A program made the position numbers and the translations under genes. From contig JADGJH010000884.1 of assembly GCA_027596945.1 (NCBI GenBank), positions 3,165 through 13,481 of the forward strand: a stretch of DNA of 10,317 nt. The letters run 5' to 3'. The notes below the pieces were generated by a model that worked only from the letters and a program-made list of their open reading frames with translations, ran no database searches and was not told where the DNA came from. The stretch is from Physocladia obscura (lineage: Eukaryota; Chytridiomycota; Chytridiomycetes; Chytridiales; Chytriomycetaceae). Of this stretch, positions 1 to 8,351 are shown piece after piece. How positions within the stretch are numbered: the stretch's first letter is position 1; each line of letters starts with the position of its first letter.

Positions 1-233
1 ATATAATTGTTTTTGTACCACATTAAAATACACAGCACAATAATCCAACTTTCATGCGATTGCCTCTTTAAGACATCAACACTCTTACTCTTTCCAATAC
101 AAAAAACAATCACATAATATTATTTCACCGACAAGATATCCAACATTTGATATTTACGATTTAAATAAGTGTGTTATTATCAACATAATCTTCTTGGCCT
201 GGCCCATTGTTTTTATTTCAAACGTGATGCCGA
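1..233. other. AT-rich 3' flank of the PPR gene, no gene seen
   Basis: I see no open frame of useful length, no RNA gene and no repeat here. The part next to the stop codon of the minus-strand PPR gene should be its 3' untranslated region. The rest is AT-rich intergenic sequence running off the left edge of the window. Confidence 0.6.
212..217 (-). terminator. Poly(A) signal of the PPR gene
   Basis: The plus strand reads TTTATT, which is AATAAA on the minus strand. It lies about 17 nt past the TAA stop at 234-236, a reasonable place for a fungal polyadenylation signal. Only the motif and its position support the call. Confidence 0.5.
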
Positions 234-3200
234 TTATTTTTCACCGCCACCACTCGCAACAGCCGCCGTCTTCTTTTTTGTGCGCTTCGCAACAGCATTT
301 TCCCAATACTCATTAATTTGTGTCACATACACGCCCCCTTCCTGACTCATCTCCAACATCTTGCATCCATCCGAAATAATCTGTTTGCTCCATCCGAATG
401 CGCGGGTTTGCCGCGTGAGGACATCAACGGCGTCGCTCCAGAGTTTATGCCGCGTGAGAAGGCCTACGTAAGTCAACACCACTTGACTATTCAGTTCAGG
501 CCGCGCAGCATGCGTTATTAATAAAATCCAGAAGTTGCGCAACTGAGCGATGTCTTCGGCTGTGCCAGCGAACGTGTCCAAGAAGGATAAAACTATTGAT
601 GCTGGTATTCCGGGTGATATTATAGGGTTTCTTTGTGCGGTTTGAATACCGTCAACGACGTTAGATTTTTCGCCGTCGTCGCCAATACTGAGATGCTTTG
701 AAGATTCCACTGCATCATTTAAATCCTGCAGGATACGCGAAGCATTTTCAAATCCGTTAAACCGCCCCTCTGCTTTTGCCTGCGAAACTGCTTGCTCAAA
801 TCGCACCCAATCTTCACCAGCAGATCCACCCACAAAACTCGCGCCCATCACACCAACAACCGCATCAACACCCCCACTGTCGCCGCTATCAGCTCCTCTA
901 CCTGCTGAAAGCCGCAAGAATAGCTCGTTTCGCGTCGCCGAATCAACAGCCTCCGTCTCAATCCCGCGCCGTGCCATATCAACAAACAAAACAGCCGCAA
1001 TTTCTGCGTTCTCGCTTTGCACGAGAACGCGGACTAGCCAGCTGTACAGTTCGGTTGTCAACGCGGCAATTTCAACACCATCGCCAATATCGGCGCCCGT
1101 CGAGTCGACGGCGAAAAACTCGTTGAAGACGCGCAAAAAGAGATCGGCGGTCTCTTCCATGGCGGTAGCGGTTGTGACGGTGCTGCTGCCTGAGCGACGC
1201 TGCTTCATCATGATTTGCGCAAGTTTCTGAAGAACACTTTGTAGCGCCGTTATTGTTGGTGGCGTCGATGGAGTAGAGGGTTTGATTATTTTCGCACGGT
1301 CGATAATCCGGTTGATTGTTTCATTTACTTTTTCGTAGTTTTCGGTCGCAATGTATAGTGACAAAACAGTCATGTACATTGTTTCGTCTGGTTCGATGAT
1401 CATGAACTTTTTGCGATTTTTATCAGTTGGAGCAGTGGGGTCAGGAATGTTGTTTGTGGAAGTGTTATTTTCTGGAACAGGTTGCATGTGTATAAATGAT
1501 TGAAGCATTTGCTCGTAAATAAGAATCGCTTGGCCGACTCGACCCAGACTCACAAACATTCTCATCACAACGTGATACACGGCAACATCTGGACGTGACT
1601 CTTCGTTCATCATTTCGTGACACAGATTAAATGCTTCTTCGATATAAGAATTTGCTTTTTGGCCAGTCTCTAACGGTGATGGCGAGTCTGAATTGGAAGA
1701 ATTCAGTGATGCTGTTGATCGAGAATAGTCAAAGGACGGGTCGCCATCAACTCCATAATTAATGTAAGCGTCTAAGAGGGTTGTGTATGTCGCAGCTGTT
1801 GGTTTTACGTTTATTCGTAAAAGATCCTTGTAAATATACATTGCAGCATCCAAATCACCACGCTTTGCACGGTCGTGGATGAGAAGGGTATATGTGTGAA
1901 TGTTTGGCTTCACGGTGCTCGAAAATACACGTTCGAACCATCGCCGAGTTGCTTCTGGGTTAACGGCTGAAATAGAAAAATTAACATATATTCGAAAAAA
2001 ATCTATACAAACAAGTGCCCACTTACATCGCGAAATAACAGACATGACAATTGTATAAGTGTAAACATTCGGACGCAAACCACTGCTCAACAATCTGTCA
2101 TACCACGCCAACACATTTCCAACATCACTCGCTTTTGCATATCCACTCATAACAACATGAAACAAATGAGTATCCGGCTTATGACCACACGCTTCTATTC
2201 TACGAAAAACACCTACACAGCTCTCCATATCGCCCATCATACTCAAAGTCCCCATCACACTGGTCAGGCACTTCACGTTCGCATACAACCCACGCGTTTC
2301 AACCATTTCCTCAAACAGCTGCATCGCATTCTCATTAAAGTTTTCCAGCGTATATGCACGTATGAGCAGGTTGTAAACCGCCTGGTCCGGCAAAACACCC
2401 GAATCGACCGTCATTTCGCGATAACACGCGGCGACTCGCTCAAGACCAGCGTACTTGTAATACGCGTTGATGAGCGTCGTGTAACAGAACACGTTTGGTT
2501 TGAGGCCAAGCGCCCGCAAGTTCTCGAACACAGTTTCAATGTTGCGCAGGATGGTGGCGGCGGGGATGCGCGTGCCGTTGTTGGTGGGCGAGGCCGCTTC
2601 GGCGAGGTATGAGCGCATGATGAAGTCGTGGGTGACGATTATGCGGTCCTGGCGCTGGCGAATGAGACGAGGGTCGGGATTTCGAAGGGCGCCGCTGGCG
2701 CGGTAGAGTTGAACCATTGTTTCAAGGACACGACGCGCTTCCGAGTATTGCGACAAAGATATGAGTGCTCCGCAGTAGTATTGGAGATATTCGAGCTGCG
2801 CGTCGCGAGTTTGGAGGAGCGTGAGGCTGGAGTCAACTTCGGCACCAACGTGAGCGGCGTCAAGATAGGCGAGTGATCGGCGGGATATTGGAGTATTTGA
2901 AAGTTCGAAATATCGCCGAGCAATCGAAACAGCAGCATTTGCTTCGTTGCTTGTTACTAAGGCACAAACTACTAGTGACACCATTATTGAAGTTGGATTT
3001 GGAATCAAACTGAGTAAACGTTGGGCAATTTTCAGCCGGCGGCATTTCACAAATGATTTCAGAATCGCAGTTTGAAAATCCGGAGACGGAGATATACTCA
3101 AGAATTCGAATTTCTGTGAAAAGAGAAATTCATGAGCTTAAAATTAAATATCCTCAAAAGTATTGAATAGAAACCTCATCGTTTGGACCAGCCAAGTCGT

Positions 3201-3567
3201 CACAAAAGCCCACGACTTCGTTGAAATTTCCCAGGATTGAATTCGCAAGCAAGATTGCCGCTTGGACTTTTCTGTCCAACTCTACAAACTGGACGGGAGC
3301 AATCTCTTCGGACCCAAGAAACAAAAATTCCGCGAGACGCATAATCCTGTTCGCGACTTTTCCGCCATTTGTCAGCTGCGGGGCGAGCTGCAATATTTCG
3401 CGTTCGTTTTGAGAGCGAAACAATGACGCGTTTGAGTCATAATGATCCGAATTCGAGTTTGAGAACGAATATGCGCGGGCCGCGGACGACGAAATGAATC
3501 TGAGGCTAGGAATTGTTATGGCGGTGCATACAGATGACAACAATAGTGGCGAACGCATGTGCTGCAT
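234..3567 (-). CDS. Mitochondrial-type pentatricopeptide repeat (PPR) protein, three exons
   Basis: Exons 3567-3175, 3113-2027 and 1966-234 join in frame into about 1070 residues. PPR proteins bind organellar RNA base by base and act in its processing, stability or translation. The first exon begins with a presequence-like stretch, basic and rich in Ser, Leu and Ala with no acidic residue (MRSPLLLSS...SSSAARAYSFS), so mitochondrial import is inferred. From about residue 338 come tandem repeats of 35-36 residues: NVFCYTTLINAYYKYAG, QAVYNLLIRAY, NVKCLTSVMGTL, DTHLFHVVMSGYAK, NVYTYTIVMSVISR, NIHTYTLLIHDRAK and TAATYTTLLDAY, most ending KP or RP. A Ser/Asn-rich insertion follows, then another repeat (DVAVYHVVMRMFVSLG) near 617 and a weaker one later. 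The last 400 residues are helical without clear motifs and end in a Lys-rich tail. The start could be Met at 3567 or 3558; an in-frame ATG at 3879 would add 104 poorly supported residues. The RNA target is unknown. Confidence 0.88.
1967..2026 (-). other. Intron 2 of the PPR gene (60 nt, stop-free)
   Basis: The minus strand reads GTAAGT at the donor (2026) and TTTCTATTTCAG at the acceptor (1967), both strong sites. The 60 nt are a multiple of three and contain no in-frame stop, so an ORF finder reads straight through. Splicing in phase 1 turns codons TGT...GCC into TCC and gives a PPR motif of exactly 35 residues from NVYTYT to TVKP, matching its neighbours. Retention would insert 20 residues that do not belong to the motif. 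Confidence 0.9.
3114..3174 (-). other. Intron 1 of the PPR gene (61 nt)
   Basis: On the minus strand the intron begins GTTTCT after codon GAG and ends TTTTCACAG before AAA, so it is phase 0. The exon upstream runs into TGA inside the intron. The exon downstream has no ATG near its start; its open frame begins at the acceptor. Joining gives ...GPNDE-KFEFLSIS... and supplies the presequence that the downstream open frame lacks. Confidence 0.75.
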
Positions 3568-3622
3568 TCGCACGCGGCGGTTATATATAAAACAACTGGA
3601 AACGCCCAGGCTCAAAGTGTGA

Positions 3623-3901
3623 TTGTTGGACAGCTCAAAGTTCGCAACGATTGCATTTGTTGGATTTGCATTCGGCGTACGTAATATTTGCGCTGTTATT
3701 CGAGCAGTTGTTTTTGTTTTTCGTGCCGGTTTTTGCGGCAAGAAAAGCCAATTCAGTAAGAACGTGAAAGTGGAATTGGGGAGCGGCGAAACACATGCGG
3801 AACAGGCAGAAACGAACGCAAATCCTGCAGAAGAAGCCAAAGAAGCTGTCGCCGACGCTTTCGCGATTCTTGGGCGCATAGGAAAAATTAAACTAAGCTG
3901 A
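3623..3901 (+). other. Unassigned open frame without ATG in the divergent region
   Basis: The plus frame is open for 92 codons ending at TGA 3899-3901. It has no ATG, so it could be coding only as a spliced exon or with a non-AUG start. Its composition is protein-like: a hydrophobic basic first part (FATIAFVGFAFGVRNICAVI), then a helical Ala/Glu-rich part (NPAEEAKEAVADAFAILGRI). The opposite strand is also open from ATG 3879 down into the PPR presequence, giving a Ser/Ala-rich basic extension. One of these may be real, or both may be chance. I recognise no family on either strand. Confidence 0.2.
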
Positions 3902-3925
3902 ACCTTGTGAATTCAAACGAACTGA

Positions 3926-3985
3926 ATGCTATTGTTTTCTTGTCGCACAAGGAAAAAAAAGAAAAAATTAAAGAACTCAACTTGA
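3926..3985 (+). other. Upstream ORF with lysine run ahead of RAB3GAP2
   Basis: An ATG at 3926 opens a 19-codon frame ending in TGA at 3983-3985, about 100 nt before the RAB3GAP2 start. It encodes MLLFSCRTRKKKKKLKNST. The AAA/AAG run could slow ribosomes. It matters only if transcription starts upstream of 3926, which the sequence does not show. Confidence 0.3.
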
Positions 3986-4087
3986 ATTTCAAAGCCAACA
4001 AAAAACGCACAGAAACAAAAAGAGCAACAACCGAGATCGACTCCTTTGTTCGGACGAATCAACGATTAATATTCCGTGCCAACATTA

Positions 4088-7000
4088 ATGCCAACTGATC
4101 AGCATCAAGTTTTACTGGTTGCTAATCAGAATCAGAATCAAAATCACAAGGATCCAGGGACGCGTTTGGTGCTGGTATCGTCGTCAAAAGCGTCGATCGA
4201 GCTGTCCGATTCTGTTCCCGTGGCTGTTTCTCTTGTGCACGCTGTTCTCGTCAAAGTCCGTATCAACACAGAAAAACAACTGGATCCAGTTCTTCTCATT
4301 ACTGCCGCTGTAGCTCCTCATCTCGGCAGTATTTGCATCCATTTAGTGTCTGTATCTGCCGTTTTCTCGCCAACTACTGGCTCGAAGGCAAACATCATAA
4401 ATGGTTCCGAAAAAGTGAATTCAAACTCGGCGAAAAATAAACTGTATTTGGATTTTTTGGCGCAACGCGACTTAAGTTTGGCCCCTGTTTCAGCAATCTC
4501 TGTTGCGCCACACGATTCTTTGTCGTCAAAGCTGTCGTCGTCTCCGCGTATTGTTGTTTCGTTTGCGGATGGTTCTTTTGCTGTTGCCGATACGTCCAAT
4601 CTTTATTATTCTGCGGCAATATCCTCACCACATTCGCCCCATTCTTCTTCTTCTTCTGTTTCTTCTTCTTTTTCTTCAGCTACAAAAAATCCATTTATTT
4701 TTTACTCTTCCGCAACACTGAACCCGTCGTCATTTGTGTCAGCAACAATTTGTCTCTCCTCAAATTCTGCATTTCCCAATGTATCTTCACTTTTGGACGC
4801 TTCATCGGCAATCTCAGGCCCGATAGACCAAATTACGCTCCCGCAAAAGCAAACCACGCGTTTTCTACGATTCGGCTCGGATCCTTTTCTATCACTTCTC
4901 GAATCGTTGCCGTTATCAGAGTCTGGACTGCCAAAAACATCTACAAGCGCCATTAACAACACCCAATCGGCCGATAACGGTGATTCTTTGATTGTTGCGT
5001 CCGTTGACCGTGTTGCAACAACAGTTGTTTCTCTTTTTTCCTCATTCACTAGACGTGCCGGGACAGCTCTTTTCAACGAAATACCCTCAAACTTAAGCAC
5101 GAATCCGACATCAAAATTGAATCCGCCGCCATACCATCAACAACATCAACTGCAACAAGAACAGCAACAGTCTATGCATCCGCTTCCATCTTTCTTGCGG
5201 CTTCACGATCGCGGTCGACGCATTATAGCAGCTTCCGTCTCCCCGTGCAACGATTTTGTAGCGCTTCTTGACTCATGGGGGCGTATTCTCGTCTTCAATG
5301 CCCGCTTTTGCGAAATCGTATTTGTTTTGAAAGGATATCGTGACGCGCAGTTTCTGTGGAGAAGAACAACAAGTACGACGAAAACTGGCGGAGTTGAGCC
5401 AACTCGTTTGTGTCTGGTTGTCTTTTGTGTGAAAAGTGGCAGCAATAGTAAATACTCTGAAAGCGCAGTGAATCGACCGAACAGAGTTTTGGAAATCTGG
5501 GCTGCTGCTAGTTCAGCCGCACAACTGAAAAACAAACACGATTATATCAACAATAATCGTCATGGGACTTTTGCCTCTAGTGCTTTTTTGTCAAAAATTA
5601 GAGTTGTGAGTGTCGGACCTGCGTGGATACTTGTGACGCAACCGCCAGTGAATGTTTCTGTGACGACAAAAGTCTCAACTGTTGAAGAATCTTCGCATGT
5701 TTTGTTGATAAATCATGAAACGATGGATATTATGAGAGTTTCGATTCTTGGATCACACGGAAATGCCGGTGTAGCTGCTGTTGGAGGTAGTGGTCTAGAT
5801 GCATATGGGGTTTTGATGTATGTGCAGAGACAAATTCATGCTCTCAATGACGCAAATGAAGGATTTGAAAAAGAAGTCAACAAACTCTGTGATTATATTT
5901 TAATCGATGTTAAAAACGATGTGCGGTTACAAGCTGCAGTGAGTGTTTTGATTTCTTTTATTATTGAAAACTGATGTAAAAAATTTAAAACAAATAAAAT
6001 AAAAGTGTATTGCACTCCTGTCATCATCCAAAAATCCACCAATTCCTTTAAAATCCTTACACAGCCTCAGTGCAGCTGTCTATTCTCAAACAACTGCAAT
6101 GCTAAAGTTTTCCGCGCTCCTCACAACAGATACACTCTCACTTAGTATTGGCGTAGACGGTGCTGGTGGCGGTGGCACACACACACGGCCTTTTTGCATT
6201 GCACTTTTTGACGTTTGGATCGTTATGGCAATTTCGCAAGTATGCATTGCGTTGACGCAGACATCCGCCAGTAACATATACAGTGGCAGCAGCACTGTCC
6301 GCGACTCCTCACGCACTTTAACTGTTGCAAAAGAAGTTTTCGGAGTTGCGGAAACACTGATTGCAAAGAGCCAACGTGTGGAAACATCAGCATTTAATCA
6401 AACAGCTGGCGTTGTTGATTTGTTTGAACCAAGGTTTGATGAGAAGCGCGGTAGGATTTGTGTGAGATTAAAAAAGTGTTTCGGAATTGATGGTAGTGGT
6501 AGTAGAAGTGTAGGAAGGATCTTTTTTGTGAATTTGTTTAATTTGGGTACAGTTGAAGTCTCTGGATGGATACAGCGAGTATTTGAAAATAGCGACGGTG
6601 GTGGTGATGTTGGAAAAGAATTGTTTTTTCCAAGTGATTTGATGGTGTTGTTAATTGATTGGATTGAATCGGAACTGGGGGGATGGATAGGTGGAATTAA
6701 GAGGCGGTTGGAAATTTTGCAAGAACTTGTTGGCGTTTTGTTGACTCACGATGCCGAAGTCGGTGGAGTCGATGAGAGTGTTTTGAATGTCGTTTTGAAA
6801 TACTGTTGGACTTGTTCACATGTAATGTATCAATTATGTTTTTCTTTTTTTGTTTTTTCTTTTTATTTTAAGTATTGATTTTTTTCATTTTAACCACGAT
6901 TTGTAAATGCGAAAAATAGATATCAATTGCTTACATCTTCGCAAATATTTTGGAGACAACTCTCGCAACAATACCGGGCATTAGAAACGCACAGGAAATT

Positions 7001-8257
7001 GCAAATGACATTGAAAATCTCGTCACTAAATTAAAAGACTGCCAGATTCTATACGAAACCCTCGATGCGTCTGCCATCACAACGCTTACAGCCTCAACAC
7101 TTGACAAGACAGAAAAAACCAGCACACCGCGGTTTATCGCTCTACATCAAGTGATACTCTTTTGCCGCCGCCAGCTACAATCCCAAGACACCAATACTGC
7201 TAGTACTGTTGCTGCAACTACTGTAAATACTAATCAGAACCACAATGACGACGAATACTTGCGCATACTCACAGCTCACTTCCCGGCATCCCATTTTTCA
7301 ACCCTGATTCCAATTTACAAAACTCGCTTACACGCCGATGCATATCTTTGCACGCCAAACAACGCGGAAATCAAAAACAACAAAGACACGAGCAAAATTC
7401 GGCATCTCCTCGAAAGCGTCGACAGCGCGCGTCGGATTACCCACCCCACTCTCCGAAACGGCACGCTTGTTTGGCTGTACCGATATGTGTTTGCGATTGC
7501 GCTGCGCGCGGTAATCGGGGCCGTTGATTCGGGGGGGTCGATCGATGCGATCAATGCGCGCGTTGCAAAGGTTTTTGCGGACAGGGGGTGTGGAGAGGAC
7601 GTTGTTATCGGATTTTTAGACGCGTTAGAGGGAGCGATGATGAGTGTGGTTTGTGAAGACGGATGTATAAGTGTCACAGATATTTGTGACGATTTTCAAG
7701 AGGTTTTGAACGGGGGTAGTGGTGGATTTAGTGGTGTTGTAATTGAGGCGGATGATGCGGTTGGCAATGTTTTGAGTGTATTGCGTGGGTTCTCTGATGG
7801 GTTGCAAGATTATGAAATTTCACGGGATGTTGTGGATGAACACATCGTCTTAGTTAGGGTTTTGAGAATTGTGTTCAATGGCCGTGCTGTAAGTGATGAT
7901 TGGAGACGGGGTGCTGTAACGCAGTTGTTTCGCAAGAAAGTTGGATTTGGGAAGTCGCTGTTTGTGCGCCGGAGTGAGCATTGGGGATGGGGAAGTGTTG
8001 GATTTAAAGAAAATTTTGACTGCGCGGAAGAAACCGACGAATGGAAAAGAGTTTTAAAGCAACGCAAAGATTTTGTTACACAAAGGGTCGGAGACGGAGA
8101 AAATCCGTTTGGTGAATAAACATTTGTTCCAATAAATATTTTAAGAGTAACCGAATGGGAGAAATTCTTCGGCAAAAGTGGGTTCACTCCAGACGATGAG
8201 TCATTTTTGACCCTTGTGAAACTGAAAAAGCTATTGAAATCAAACTCATGGGCCTAA
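4088..8257 (+). CDS. RAB3GAP2: Rab3GAP non-catalytic subunit (RAB3GAP2) homologue, spliced
   Basis: Exons 4088-5938, 6006-6821, 6920-8111 and 8148-8257 give about 1322 residues, close to the roughly 1390 of the human protein. RAB3GAP2 pairs with catalytic RAB3GAP1; the complex is a GAP for Rab3 and a GEF for Rab18 in membrane traffic, lipid droplets and autophagy. The N-terminal beta-propeller-like domain shows the family block SPCNDFVALLDSWGRIL (residues 385-401) and KGYRDAQ (415-421), preceded by FLRFGSDPF and RAGTALFNEI and followed by LCLVVFCVKSG and RVLEIW. Exons 2 and 3 hold the helical C-terminal region, with FEKEVNKL, LKSLHSL, RIFFVNLF and LVTKLKDCQILYETL aligning by eye to the human order. 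The middle of exon 1 is lineage-specific Ser- and Gln-rich filler. The start is the first in-frame ATG, in a weak context (T at -3). If the last short intron is not removed, the protein stops at TAA 8117-8119 (about 1288 residues). No partner subunit gene is in the window. Confidence 0.85.
4642..4677 (+). repeat. TTC/TCT microsatellite coding poly-serine
   Basis: An imperfect TTC tract lies inside RAB3GAP2 exon 1 and encodes the serine run near residues 185-197, in a poorly conserved loop of the propeller domain. A Gln-rich stretch near residues 353-365 is a second low-complexity insertion. Confidence 0.75.
5939..6005 (+). other. Intron 1 of RAB3GAP2 (67 nt)
   Basis: The donor is GTGAGT after codon GCA (phase 0) and the acceptor is ATAAAAG, the first AG after a CTGAT branch-like site. 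Without splicing the frame stops at 5972-5974. Joining gives DVRLQAA-CIALLSSSK and then LKSLHSL, which matches the family order (human KQALESILAS...LRNI). Later acceptors such as ACAG at 6064 lead to stops in the required phase. Confidence 0.78.
6822..6919 (+). other. Intron 2 of RAB3GAP2 (98 nt)
   Basis: The donor is GTAATG after codon CAT (phase 0). A long T-rich stretch and TTTTAAC branch-like site precede the acceptor AAATAG at 6919, the first AG downstream of that site. The next exon then opens ISIAYIFANILETT. A second in-phase acceptor, TTTGGAG at 6955, would remove 12 more residues. The following LVTKLKDCQILYETL shows that both sides belong to one protein. Confidence 0.65.
8112..8147 (+). 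other. Possible 36-nt intron or stop-interrupted tail of RAB3GAP2
   Basis: The frame reads ...GENPFGE then TAA at 8117-8119, yet continues in the same frame into a protein-like stretch ending at TAA 8255-8257. Removing 8112-8147 (GTGAAT...AAGAG, phase 1) joins NPF to VTEWEKFFGK. The intron would be very short and its acceptor is poor. Two AATAAA motifs lie inside it, so the TAA may instead be the real end. Confidence 0.4.
8115..8136 (+). terminator. Pair of AATAAA motifs at the first RAB3GAP2 stop
   Basis: AATAAA occurs at 8115-8120, overlapping the TAA stop, and again at 8131-8136. Used as poly(A) signals they would end the transcript inside or just before the putative last exon, giving the shorter protein. 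No AATAAA follows the distal stop at 8255-8257 before the next gene. Confidence 0.4.
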
Positions 8258-8351
8258 AAAAAAAAATTTTTTTTTCTTTGTCCTTTCTCAACAAAAAAAT
8301 CGCCCTTCATCAATCATCAAAAGAACAAAACAAAAAACACAAAAGCAAGCA
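8258..8351 (+). promoter_or_regulatory. Short gap between RAB3GAP2 and the HMG gene, with A11T9 tract
   Basis: Only 94 nt separate the distal RAB3GAP2 stop from the HMG start codon. They begin with A11 followed by T9 (8256-8275), a symmetrical rigid tract of the kind that excludes nucleosomes in fungal promoters. The rest is A-rich leader. No TATA box is clear. The HMG promoter probably overlaps the 3' end of RAB3GAP2. Confidence 0.45.

Larger units (their letters stand above)
3568..4087. promoter_or_regulatory. Divergent intergenic region between the PPR and RAB3GAP2 genes
   Basis: The two genes point away from each other across about 520 nt, so this region should hold both promoters. A TATA-like palindrome TTATATATAA lies at 3581-3590, only about 15 nt from the PPR start codon at 3567, close for a TATA box. 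About 280 nt (3602-3901) is open on both strands and richer in G+C than the rest; it is treated separately. Positions 3902-4087 are A-rich and probably form the RAB3GAP2 5' leader. I cannot place a transcription start for either gene. Confidence 0.5.

Noticed and set aside
318..2706. Plus-strand open frames opposite the PPR gene
   Set aside because: They are antisense to a frame with clear PPR motifs, show no motif of their own and have unnatural His/Arg-rich composition.
3907..4098. Plus open frame with Lys-rich peptide ahead of RAB3GAP2
   Set aside because: It starts with GTG, has no ATG, is A-rich low complexity and overlaps the RAB3GAP2 start in another frame; it is better read as leader.
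4318..5535. Minus-strand open frames opposite RAB3GAP2 exon 1
   Set aside because: They are reverse complements of Ser-rich coding sequence and give no motif or targeting signal.
6099..6878. An independent 259-residue gene starting at ATG 6099
   Set aside because: The frame opens further upstream at the 5939-6005 intron acceptor, and the combined protein follows the RAB3GAP2 motif order; the last 19 codons after 6821 are T-rich intron sequence.
6950..8119. An independent 389-residue gene starting near 6950
   Set aside because: That start is TTG. The segment begins at an intron acceptor and carries the KLKDCQILYETL region of RAB3GAP2.
8256..8275. A11T9 as a hairpin terminator
   Set aside because: The three genes are eukaryotic in structure; an A/T tract here fits a nucleosome-poor promoter better than a factor-independent terminator.
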